From Branchiostoma floridae (taxonomy: Eukaryota > Chordata > Leptocardii > Amphioxiformes > Branchiostomatidae), in the NCBI RefSeq assembly GCF_000003815.2, contig NW_023365738.1, positions 62,001 to 126,000 of the forward strand: a stretch of DNA of 64,000 bases, read 5' to 3'. The notes under the pieces are model-generated. The model was not told the DNA's origin and searched no databases. It saw only the letters and a program-made list of their open reading frames with translations. How positions within the stretch are numbered: the stretch's first letter is position 1; each line of letters opens with the position of its first letter. Of this stretch, positions 13,936 to 25,371 are shown piece by piece. The position numbers and the translations under genes were made by a program.

Positions 13936-16165
13936 TAATGGATTTCAAAGCTTTTTTTAAACATTTGAATACACATCGTTGAAGGAAAACAATTTTTTTC
14001 CATGGCTCTCTCCCCAATTTCCATGTAGAAATGTTAGGCTAGACCATGTGAAGGTAAACATTCTGTATTTGCTTGCAAATGTTACCTTTCTAGTTCATTT
14101 TATTTCAGTGATATTAAAAGTGCGTCTACACACGGAAGACTTTTACTACATGAATAATCTAGGGATAAAAATTTTTTTCTGATTTGTATCCAAGCGGAAG
14201 CCCTCAGGGTGTCTGAAAATGGGTAACATTTGATATTTCTGTTTACTTTTCGAGAGAAATTACCAAAATCTGTACCTAATGAGTTGGGCACATATCAGCA
14301 CCTTTTCTGGTGAGAACACAAAACTGGCAGCACTCACTTCCCCGGAGGAAGAACAAAGAACTGTAGAATACAACATTGAAGGCAGTCGGCATGAAACTGT
14401 ATGCACTTTGCCTACAGACGCAATTGAACTATCGTAACGTAAATCAACAGCCTTGATAACGTAAGTCAAACATCTCTGGTATCAAACATATAACAACTGC
14501 ACAAACCAGTCTATGTGTGTGAGAGATACTGGGCAGACTGTCTGTATTGTACAACGTAAGCTACTATATAGTTCTTATTTTCCTTTTTTCTAACTAATGT
14601 TGCATCCGCCTTATTTTATTGCAGTGTCCACTTTTTTCTTAAGCCCTGAATTTGAACTTAATCTTTAAGCGCGACGCTTGGCTTTTTATCCCTCCATTTT
14701 CCCTTCTACCCTAATGGCCTTATCGTCTCTAAAGCTTTCTTACTCCCTCAGGAACCCACTGGTGTATAGTATTCTATAGCGGGAGCGACCTCTTGATTCA
14801 TATACTCATCGCCATCCCTGACCTCCCCACTCTCCCTATGTGCCCTCTGTATCTCCGCCTTTGTCTACATAGAAGACAAAATTCAAAATGAATTTCCACT
14901 AAAATGTGTACAACAGTTATGGAAATATAGTTTTAGGTAGTGGGTTCAATGTACTATGACATCTTTGAAGTTTGATAACTCCATAGCCTTGGCGTTTACT
15001 TACGTTACCGTGTGATGAAGACTTGATCAAAAAGCTGTGCAGAAATCGACATTTAGCCTACTGTGTTGACTATAACATCATGTTATCCGTAGGAAAACAC
15101 ATTTCGGAGTCACAAATATTGCTAGGTTTTCATAAATTTTGTGCGTCTCAAAAAGTCACGCCAACGTTTACTTACGTTACCAATGTTTCTAAATGTTCAG
15201 ATTCTTCGAGGAAAGAATTGAGATTTGTTTGACTTTTTGCCCTTGTCAGTTTAATCATTGTTTAATGGCAGTTAACAAGCTTTATGTTTCATCCTTGCAA
15301 GGAAATTATTACGTATTTTCCTTCCTAAAAAGCAGATGTCTATCTGTGGAAAAACCGTTTTCCTGTTAACACTCATAAAAGGTCAGCACGATACTAGAAC
15401 TATGGCCATCATGCCAAACTGGACCTCATAGGTGTTACCTGACTTTGGCATACTATCTGACTTTCAATCCTACCTGATTACCATATTAAACGCTGTATGT
15501 TAGATATCGCATAAGGTTGTGGTACCATAAGTTAAGCGGTAACGTAAGTAAATTGTGACAAGTAACCGGTGAAAGAAATAGAACAGTCAGGTTGTAGAAA
15601 GAAATTGCGGATGATAAGTACTTATCTGGTTGTGCCCTTTCTTAAAACGGGCGCGCCAAGGCTGCTATTTCTATTTGGAGCGGTAATAATGGTAATATAA
15701 GCTTGATAACAAAAACTGTCCAAACGCATCGAGCTGTAACATAGCTGTAATATATCCTTAGTTAGTTTCTTACATCCCATATGGGGTCTTTGGTAGTATA
15801 CTACATATATTTGCCGATGGAAACATATGCATATGAAGAATTCAGGGAAATCACGCTTTTGTGACTAATTTCTGTTCACCTGTTTTAGTAACGGAAGTCA
15901 AAGTTAAAAACTTGCGACAGGCATGAATAGGGCTTTGCGGGAGATACGGACATCTTGAAACTTCCCCGCTTGTTTCATGTTAGCCTCATCGATATGTACA
16001 AATCGACGCCGATTCAAGAAACGCGTTTTCACTATGTTGATGCAGTGCAAAGTGTGTTTTTGACGGTCTCAGACCAAAACCTGGCCCTGTACGATCACAA
16101 AACAGCTTACCATAATAGTAAAAAGGCTACTAGTTATATTTGTCGTATCTACGGGTAACATTTAA

Positions 16166-16394
16166 CCACCAAAGTCAAGGAGTTAGTCTCAAAAGTTTGT
16201 TTCAAAAACTGCACTTTTTTGCTGGGGTCCGTTTATAGTTTCCAAAGTATTGTACCAATCTTCATAAAAACTTAGGAGAAGGTATAGAAGATATTGACTG
16301 ACAAAGTCACAAAAGGAATTTTTCTTCAGATGAAAAATGTTGAAATTGTACTTCAAAATGTACGCCTGGGGTCCAAATGGATCCCACTCGGGTA
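16166..16394 (+). repeat. Truncated fragment related to the TTAA element at 29733-30704
   Basis: Matches the right ~230 bp of the piggyBac-like element downstream: the GCTGGGGTCCGTTTA motif, the TATTGACTGACAAAGTCAC block and TACGCCTGGGGTCCAAATGG. It stops at CTCGGGT without the terminal TTGAGGG, and the internal GGACCCC segment is deleted. It is a decayed copy. Confidence 0.75.
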
Positions 16395-16789
16395 ATGCCA
16401 TGCTGGCACAAAGCGGGATCTCAAAGTGCTTGTTAGGAAGGGAGTTATGGCTCCACGTGCAGAAGTACTTACAGGGCAATAACTCCCTTCATCAGCAAAC
16501 CCTCTAGTCCGCATTAGAGAACCCTGGCCAATGTTGAAAATCACGAACCAGTGCTCCCCAATAAAGTTAAAAGTCAGTAAGTCTGCAAAGGAGGCTAGGA
16601 ATACAACGTTTCTGACTAAATTCTACCATGATATGTTTATATACACCCTATCTGATATCATTGAATTTTACGTTCTTTGATCATACCTCCAGGATGATAC
16701 GTAGTAAACACCACAGCAAACTTGCAGAAAAGTCTAATGATTTTAAGGATCTGGAACGCCACAAAACCCCGGCCAAGCGGTCCACTACA

Positions 16790-17170
16790 CAGCGTCCATG
16801 AATCTGGACTTATGTGGGGGTGGAGCGCCACAAACTACGTGCTGCTGACGGCATGTGACTTTTCAGTTCAGACTGGAAGGAGTTGTGAAACACCACTTGG
16901 CAGAAAGGTGGTCCAGAATATGTACCAGAGAATAGGCTATTACATGTTCCGTAACGCACCCGTTATTGTTACTTTCTGAACGGTTTTCGTGTCGACTACG
17001 TGCAATTCGGGTTGACAGCAGCCATTGGGGGCAAAGCGGAAGAGTGGGGGACAAGCAAAATTACACTGGGGGTAAAGATGAACGACGTGGGCACAAATGA
17101 ATTACAGCGTTTGGCAAGAGAAAGTCCGGGGGAACTGGGGGGGGGGGGGGATCTGAAGGAGGTAGGTAGG
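16790..17170 (-). repeat. Dispersed repeat, copy 2 (inverted partner of 9340-9740)
   Basis: Reverse-complement match to 9340-9740, with landmarks such as GAACGGTTTTCGTGTCGAC and CATGTTCCGTAACGCACCC. A poly-G stretch interrupts it near 17139-17150. The two copies could pair across ~7.4 kb. Confidence 0.7.
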
Positions 17171-18364
17171 GATGGACAGACCCCAGCAAAAACCTATCGA
17201 CCCTACCGTTCGTTCCGTCGGCCGCTGGTGAGCATAACATTTTCAATTTAACATCAAGGTTATACAATTCAAAACAGACTTTCTGTATTAAAACTCTTGT
17301 AACAGTTTATTGCTTTAAACAGTTACCAAATAATAGTTACTTAAAGCTGATTTTATAGGCTAAAACGATGTAAACAGGGAAGTCCCATATTAACTTTTTG
17401 GTTTCAGACATTATTCTAGGAAAAGTTACCAAGTTTTGTTGCCCTAGCACAAGCCGTTGGGGAGTTATAAGACGTCAAATCTGGCACTTGAAGTTATAGA
17501 CCCCCCCTCCTGCAGTGGATAGGGTTATCTTGTTTTCAATAAATATCATGAACATCTTAAATTGTAGATTTGGAACATATCGCCAGGTTCTATCCAGTCA
17601 ACATTTCAAGAAATACTCAATAATTCAAGTAAAAGCATGGATTTATAATTGTTCAATTTGTATTAGTCATGCTTTCAATTAAACAACTATTTATGCCACG
17701 AATCCTTTGACAACAAAATTTACTAAAATTTCTAATTACAGAGAAGGTACGACGAGAGCACCTTTCTAAATGGAAAGGGGTCATTTATAAAGGAAAAAAT
17801 GTTAACTTTAAAGGTTCAAATAATAATGTTTGGTATCATCCAAATGCAATGTGAATATTTGAAAAACATTCAATTTGGCACATTGACGATAAGCTGCTAG
17901 GATTTTGACTGTTAAAAGTAATTCATATGCTTTTTTATTAAAAACAACAACAACAACAACAATGGTACATTTGTCAACCACTAAGACTAGTGTTTGTACA
18001 GTCGAGTACAATTGCACATGGAGGGATAACATATACTGGTGTGTCTGGACGAATTACATGTGTAACAAAACATGCAGTACATGGGCAGTGGAACAGTCAG
18101 GAAAGAGAAATACATGTAGTACATTTGTCAAAATACTGGGAAACCTTAAGGAATATGTACAGTCTGTTACAACACTATGATCGAACATGGAGTAGTCTAA
18201 TAATAGGTGGGGTTCATGCCAAAATATCAATAGTAAATCTGTACAATGCATATTCTTCATTCACTAATTCCGACTGAATCAGAGTGAGTACATTTTATAT
18301 GTTAATCTTTGTCACGATGGTAGAAAAATTATGATAGTTGATAATGGCGTATCAGTTTTCCTAC

Positions 18365-18422
18365 CTTCGCTGACTCTCCACAGAAGAGGGAGGACCATCC
18401 ACAATGCCACGGCTGCCCGCAT
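18365..18422 (-). CDS. Gene L exon: signal peptide
   Basis: Begins with ATG at 18422 and encodes MRAAVALWMVLPLLWRVSE plus one base before a GTAGGA donor (18359-18364). Short basic start, hydrophobic core and phase 1 end match the phase 1 start of secreted-module exons. It is the only signal-like exon on the minus strand upstream of the lectin exons, so I assign it to gene L. Further exons may lie in the intervening gaps. The link to the lectin exons is inferred. Confidence 0.65.
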
Positions 18423-18612
18423 CCTTTCAGCACATTGAAATACAGTCAATATCACTTTAAATACACATTAATTCATTTCATTTTGAAAGTTTAAAAGATC
18501 AACTAGAACTGTCTGGGTTCACGGTGTCACAATAACATTTTACACTAGCATCTGTGTATAAAACAATATAGACGAAGAGCTTTAAAATCGCTTTGGAGAC
18601 CATTTGTCACTT

Positions 18613-18616
<4 letters not shown>

Positions 18617-18658
<42 letters not shown>
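18617..18658. repeat. (AT)21 microsatellite
   Basis: Uninterrupted AT dinucleotide run. A 16-base G homopolymer follows at 19068-19083. Confidence 0.95.
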
Positions 18659-18660
<2 letters not shown>

Positions 18661-21068
18661 CCTTAAATACTAAAGCCAATTCCATATTACCGATTTTTTG
18701 CCTATTGTTGTCACATTTTAAAACCTTTCTAACAATCTGAGATAAGGGACTGTTTAGAATGATTTCTAAAATTTGCTGTCGCTCTAGATATTTTCTGTTG
18801 TATTTCTACATGTTATGAAAAATTCTAATATCAAAAACATTATTTGAGTTAATTTATGAGCTGTTCCAAAATGTATTCTTCATTTGCTGTAACATGTTCG
18901 AACATTGGTACAGTACTTTGTAACTGGGCCAGTGGGCTGGGAAGAGGGCAATTAATACAACCCCTGTCAGTATATGAAATTTTGTCTGACAGCTTCCGAC
19001 AAAAAATACCAGTGTCTAGCTGTGAAATATTAAAAAAAATACAAAGAATAGAATCAAAGTAATTTTTGGGGGGGGGGGGGGGGAAGCATAATCCACCATT
19101 TGGAAAATTACACAAATTGTTAGAACATCCAAAAGTGAAAAAAGACATAGAAAACTGTTTAGAGATTTTTTACTGTTATTTTAAAAACGTTTCCTGCATA
19201 TTTTCGGGAAAAAAAAACAATTAATTGCTCTAACTAGTTTGGCTGAAATATCGTTTTAGAATAGTTCAAAAATATTACAACTTTTGATCTAATAATCGAC
19301 TATATATTGTAGCTTGAGCAACTACATGTCAGTCTCTATGTGTATACCATGATGGCGGCACGTCACCTCTTGCGACCCCAAAACAAACCACTCAAATTTT
19401 AACGTTACGCTGAATATCGGACTATTGAAGCTAGTGTCCTATAATTGAATACATGCACTATCAGAATCAAATATAAAGACTCTGAGCCATTACAATATAG
19501 TATTACCATGATTTCTTTGTATCGAAGAAGAGATATTTTGTATATAGTTGTCTCAAAGCGACAAGTCGCACCCGGCAAAAATGATACTTGGATATTTGGT
19601 CTTTGCATTGAAAATGTCTTCAGAAACACATGAACGTAGTACACGTAGTATCATTGAAAAAAGGAAGCTTCACTTACCTTATATCACACTTAAATATCAA
19701 CATTTACAACAGATTTACGAAGCTAAAATCGATACCATTAACGCCTTTTTAGAATACGTCAAGACAAGGTAAAGCGCACAATTTAAGGAAGCTTAACATG
19801 ACTTAAAAGTATCTCAGTCATTCATAATTACGCGTGATTAACGATGTTTAATGATATACATATGGCCTCAACTGGTCGCTAAATTGAGGGCAAATAAGTG
19901 CGCTGTACGGACCCTACTTACCCTACATAAATGTTGGGTAAATATAATATTTGGGCAGACGTAAATCTTGTGTGAAAAAGCCGAGAGACTACTTAAACGT
20001 TACCATTGCATGGGGAGCGGATTCCGTACAATTGAACCCTCAACAGTACACCTTCCCGGACTGATCACTCTGTCCACCTGGGGACCGCGCGGACCCCAAA
20101 ACATTGTTTTGCAATTTCCAGAAATTACTAGTATGAAACCACCTCAATTCTTTTGCTGAAATGATGTGTGACATCCTGAGTCCATATTTGTAACAAAAAT
20201 CACACATTCTTACTTTTTTTTGCTTTTTTTGGTTAAGAAAAGAAGAAATCAAGAAAAATTCAATTTTCAAAGATTTTTATTTTTATTTTGGAGGGGCTTA
20301 AAGTTTAAGCATGGGTATTTTCAAATATATATGCTACTTAAGCATTACTGTAGTACACAAAAATGATAATTAATAAATTTCAGCACATTTTGATCGATTT
20401 TCATATCATTTCAGCAAAAACGGATGGATCTGTCCGCGCGGACCCCAGCGCTACATTGCAGTTTAAGTACTTAGTATCTAAATATTCCGAGTACAACTGC
20501 TCGATTTTCCGTTTTATTAAACCTTAAACTTCTCGATGAATGCATGAAAGAAACATATTGATGATCCCCATAGTAACCATGGCTAATTCCTCCAATATGA
20601 CCTTATAAATATGCATATGCCAAATGTGCATATACGCTTTCATTCGTAGTATATGTAGGGTATGTGGATATCCCATATTTCATTCGAACAGCTAAATGAA
20701 TTTGGTATGAAAAAATGTATAAAACTAGACAGGCATCACACGCAAATAAAGCATATTCAAACCATCTGATCCCACTCCCATGCAACAATTGACTGTTCCA
20801 AAAGTGATTTTGAAAAAAGTCAACCTACTCGTAGAATGAGTTTTGCATATATCCAAAATTGAATTCAATGGATTTATCCCGTGCAAGAATAGATCATTTT
20901 AGTAGTCAAAACATTGAACGTTAAATCACCACCCGTCAAAAATTGAATTAAAAAAAACTCCGCCTCCGTGCAAAAATGGACTGTCCCAGTGACACCCCCA
21001 TGTAAAGTAGAGCAGGCCATAAACTTCTCCGCTCAGAAAATGACTTTATCATTATCACCCAAGTCTAA

Positions 21069-21953
21069 TGCCTAGGTTACATGTGCACATAGCCGACTTT
21101 GGCTCCCGAACACCAACCGACTCTTAACCGACCCAATTCGGCAGTAGTTCGGGAGTAGTCTGGCCAGTTTAGGCCGCGCCTATTTTTTTTTAGGGCCGAA
21201 CATGTGCCGAACATCTCCCGACCAGTAAATGACTTACTCTCGACTGTGTCCCGAATGCTGTCAAACTTATTCCCTACCATGCCGACATCTAGCCGCAGAC
21301 TGCCGAATCACTCCTGACTGATTCCCAACCGATTGCAGACCCTCTTTTGACTTGAAATAGACATAATCAGCGATTTTCAAAAGAGTGGTCATTTTCGTTT
21401 TTAATCAAGATTATCCTTTCTTCTATTTTGTAAACATCACCAAGACATCAAATATGGAACACAGATAGCTTCAATGCGGCATTTATGGTACTTTTTGCAT
21501 TGTTTTGGGCTGGATGTCGGTCGTGTGAAGTTCGGGAGTGATTCGTCTACGTTATGGCAATAGTCTTTTTGCTTGGGAATGAGTCAGCAAAGATTTGTCT
21601 ACGGTTTTGGGGTGAATCATTGGTAAGTTGGAAACAAGCTGGGAGTAAGTCAGCAATATTTATGGCGTGGTTAAGATTTAATTTGACTGCTGACTTACTC
21701 CCGAACACCAACCGAACACTAGCCGACTGTGCCGAATACCAGCAGAACACCAACCGACCCATTCCAGACCCGCCGTTCAGAGCCGAATGTTTTGAATATT
21801 TCAAAACATTCGGATGGAGCAGCCGAACACCAGCGGAACGCCAGTCTACTCAGCCAAACGCCAGCCGACTACAGCCGACTAGGTCCCGAATCACCCCTAA
21901 ACAATATTCGGGAGAGAGTCGGGAGCCAAATTCGGCTATGTGTAACCTAGGCA
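21069..21953. mobile_element. Non-autonomous DNA transposon with TGCCTAGGTTACA ends and TAA duplication
   Basis: Left end TGCCTAGGTTACA, right end TGTAACCTAGGCA. The inverted repeat continues through CATAGCCGA and TGGCTCCCGA to about 40 bp. TAA flanks both sides (21066-21068, 21954-21956). Subterminal regions repeat CCGAACACCAACCGAC variants at least six times. The 137-codon frame at 21554 is made of these repeats and is not a transposase. PIF/Harbinger-like by duplication; the family is uncertain. Confidence 0.85.
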
Positions 21954-23114
21954 TAAACATGAATTAAAACTGGACTCGTTCAGGCACCCCATGTGAAATA
22001 ATGAAATAGACAAGCCTAAACGCTTCAACTTAAAATGTTAGCTTTTGTTGAAATCAACTCTATTTGATATTGAACTTTTAAAAAATGCCCCCCGTGTATG
22101 AATGGACTCTTCCAAATTACACATATTGGATAAAAAATGGCAAAAATCTTCCAATTATACCGAGACGAAGAGAGACGAATAGAGACGAACGGGGGGGGGG
22201 GGGTATAAACTTAGCCATGTTTGGGACCGCATCCTTGCCACTACGTCACAAAGTGGCAAGGGTGATTAGCGTATCACGTTCGAGAACATTCCATTTCAAG
22301 TAATTACGTCACAATACAATAGCTTAAGTTCACGTTTGCACTGTGTAAAGTTCATATCGCACTGATAACGTAATTAATGTTCATTTTGTACAGCTAAAGG
22401 TGACAGACAGTCACTGAAACGTCTGCAGAAGAATAAACGATGGTTGTGAAACGATGAAGACTTTGTTCAGTTCCAATTATACCATTTTGAAGTAGCGTAT
22501 GCCATATAGATTCCTGTGGGCATATGTCCAAGGCACTCCTGTACCAAGTTTTTGGTCATTTGTTTGAATACCAGAGGACATGAGCCAAAAATGTACTTTT
22601 TTGTACTTTTAAGGACTCCGAGTTGCCCAACGAGGAAAGCATCACAATACATGATTTTATTGTTGGATGATACTAAGAAGAGCCAACCTGACCATGGAAG
22701 ATACGCCACTGACTTATTTTAACTGAAAACTAAGGTACGACATAAGAGTGAACAGAATGCCATAATGGTAACAAGAGACAACATTTCCTCAATGATGGTT
22801 TTCGATCGGAAAACTTACAATTTGCCAGAGGGGTGGGGGTAAAGGTGGCACAAATTACAACACAATAAACGCCAGACTAGTCAAGCATATGGAAATACAT
22901 CCTATCATTTAAAACTACAGGTATCTGAACAACCAACAAAGCCATAAATGACCGTAAATCGAAGAGCGGTCCAAGCTACCAACCAGAATTCAAAACTGAA
23001 TTAAGTATTTACTATCTTCTAAATATATCTTGGTTTACCAAAAATGTGGCTCATGCGAGATTCGATGTTATCTTTCTCCATCTAACAAGGTATAAATGAT
23101 GGAACTTTTCTTAC

Positions 23115-23205
23115 CTCACTTCTTTGCAGACGTTGCCGAAGACCGTATCGCGTGGCTCTCACCGAGCCTCCTGTTGTTGGAGCAAAACGGCGCTCACTTA
23201 TACTC
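23115..23205 (-). promoter_or_regulatory. Possible promoter and non-coding first exon of gene L
   Basis: On the minus strand a TATAAG box (23198-23203) is followed ~30 bp on by non-coding sequence ending GAAGTGAG and a GTAAGA donor at 23109-23114. This is a plausible TATA promoter plus 5' UTR exon for the signal-peptide exon at 18365-18422. No acceptor pairing can be proven from sequence alone. Confidence 0.35.
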
Positions 23206-23589
23206 ACCAGAAGTGTAAAACATACAGGGAAATGTCATCCAACGGGAAATAGTATATTTGTCCAGATCTTTAAAAACCAAATTGGCAAAGAACTTGCATT
23301 TTTCATTTTCTAACGCTAAGGAAATTTTGCAAACACTTGAAACTTTGCAAACGCTCGAATCGTTTGAAAAACATTGTCAGGTTGTCAAGCTGAAACTAAC
23401 CTGCATGCTATGAGATGGAAGTATCCAAAAAATTGAATCTGTTTTGATAATATGCAAATCAAATGTACCAAAGTACCGGATATCACATATGCTGCCACTG
23501 CTTATATTTCATAGAATTAATGTTAAATGTAAAGATTTCAACTTAACAGTTAGCGTTTTAAGTTTTGGGAGAATATTCAATAATATGAC

Positions 23590-24730
23590 AAGTTCCAGCA
23601 TTTTTGCGTATTGAGAAATATTATCTGATATTTACACAAACATTGAGTATCAAGTATACGGCCACTGCCGTCCTGGTATCCAATAAAACTACCTCATGAG
23701 AAATGTTTACCAAACTGTTGTAGAATGTATGATGATATGTCAGGATCCAGATGTTTGCAATGCAAAAGGTTACAAATGTTTTTATAATATGAAGTTTCGT
23801 CCTGGATGTCAAATATCCTGCCTCGTTCAGTCTAGTATGCAATAACATACAACCTTTCAGCATTGTTTACAAACCAATTGTGGACATGTAGCCATATGAC
23901 ATGGTCAGGATGTTTGCAATACAAAATGTTACAAATTGTTTTATAATCTGTAGTTACGTCCTGGGTATCAAGTATGGGGCTTGTATCTAATAAAACACAA
24001 CCTTTGAGCATTGTTTACAAACCAATTGTGGATATGTAGCCATATGGCATGGTCAGTAGATGTTGCATACAAAAAGTTACAAATTGTTTTAATCTATAAC
24101 TACGTCCTGAGTATCAAGTGTGGAGCCCTTGTCGTCTTTGTAATGAATAAAATCGAATTTTTGAGCAGTCTGCAAATCTATTGTGGAATATGTGACGATA
24201 TAACAGGATCCAGATGTTTGTAATAGAAAAGGTTTCGAATACTTTTAAGATAATATGTACCTGTCTTGACTTTTACTAATTGATGCGACTTGGTATCCTA
24301 TTAAACAATAGAATTTAACCTTTAAGCGGTGTCTACAACCTATAGTGGAATGTGCATTTATTATAATCGTATTACAGGGTTCGGATGTTTGCAATACAAA
24401 AGGTAACAAATGAGTTTATGATATGTCTCTACGTCCTAGGTATCAAGAATGGGGCACTTCTGTTTTTTGTGTTCAATAAAATGTAACCTTTAAGCGTTAT
24501 TTACAAACGTGTTGTGGAACTTGTACCCATATGACAGAATCCAGATGTTTGCAATACAAAAAGGTTACAAATGTTATAATAATACGTACCTACGTCTTGG
24601 CTCTTGAGTATCAAGTGTTGCCGTCCCGGCATCCTATTTCATATTGGCATTCTACCTTTCAGCAGTGTTTGCAAACCTCTTCTAGAATGTGTAACGATAT
24701 GAAAAGATACTTGAGATGTTTGAAATAGAA
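23590..24730 (+). repeat. Degenerate tandem array A, ~160-bp units, upstream of P1
   Basis: About seven units, spaced 150-170 bp. Each carries AATAAAA..AACCTTT, GTTTACAAACC.ATTGTGGA, GGATGTTTGCAATACAAAA and TACGTCCTGGGTATCAAG variants. The anchor GCAATACAAAA recurs near 23757, 23919, 24069, 24221, 24391 and 24552. Small open frames here are repeat artefacts. The array ends ~300 bp before the P1 5' UTR exon. Related arrays lie upstream of P2 and P3. Confidence 0.85.
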
Positions 24731-24949
24731 AATATTTTAATGTTCCACAATCAGAGGGCGTACGCCATGGATGTCCGTTTTGATAAATTGCTTTAATTTT
24801 GCAAAGGATGCAGAGTGCCTTTTACCTTTCATATCCTGAACATCTTGAAATGTTTTTACCAGCCCCAATGAGGACACGAGGACAACTCTTCAAGATATAA
24901 GAACACACAAGGTATTACAGTCAGCGGTGATCTTTGGCGCATGTACATG

Positions 24950-25029
24950 TATTAACATATAACGGTGTGGCCTTTCGAAAACTTTTGGAGGCTCGAAAAG
25001 ACATTGTCAGTAGTCAAGTCTACAAACAG
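24950..25029 (+). promoter_or_regulatory. P1 promoter region / 5' UTR exon end
   Basis: GACATTGTCAG.AGTCAAG then ACAAACAG precedes a GTGAGTTGAGCAATCC donor at 25030. The same sequence and donor occur before P2 (36339) and P3 (40783). Each is spliced to an acceptor 15-16 bases upstream of its ATG (25355, 36997, 41327). The transcription start is not determined. Confidence 0.6.
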
Positions 25030-25371
25030 GTGAGTTGAGCAATCCTTTGTTGTAACAGCTTCGCAAAAGTCATGCTACTACTGCGTACAGACTAGCTATA
25101 CCGCCAATATGCTATAAACAACATTTGCTCTAAAAGTTGCAACGTAACAAGCAGTAGCAAATTAAAATCCTCAAACTGCAGCAAAAATTGAACGCATGAC
25201 ACGGCTTTGTTACATTGTTTGTGACATGTTTTCATTAATCTGAAGCTATAATGTAAAGTGATGAGGAATTATCAACAATTTTCCATTTCTGATGTATCAT
25301 TGTTTCTGAATATGTATCCGTAACAACATTATCGTTTACAACATTTTCATCCCAGTTCACAGAACACAAAC

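Noticed and set aside
21554-21967. 137-codon frame within the TGCCTAGG element
   Set aside because: Composed of subterminal repeats; no transposase signature.
24531-24728. 65-codon frame almost identical to one at 40285-40482
   Set aside because: Both lie in the 160-bp tandem arrays; identity reflects the recent duplication of non-coding sequence, not a conserved protein.
23590-24730. CRISPR-like array
   Set aside because: Units are ~160 bp, degenerate and without unique spacers, in a eukaryotic genome.
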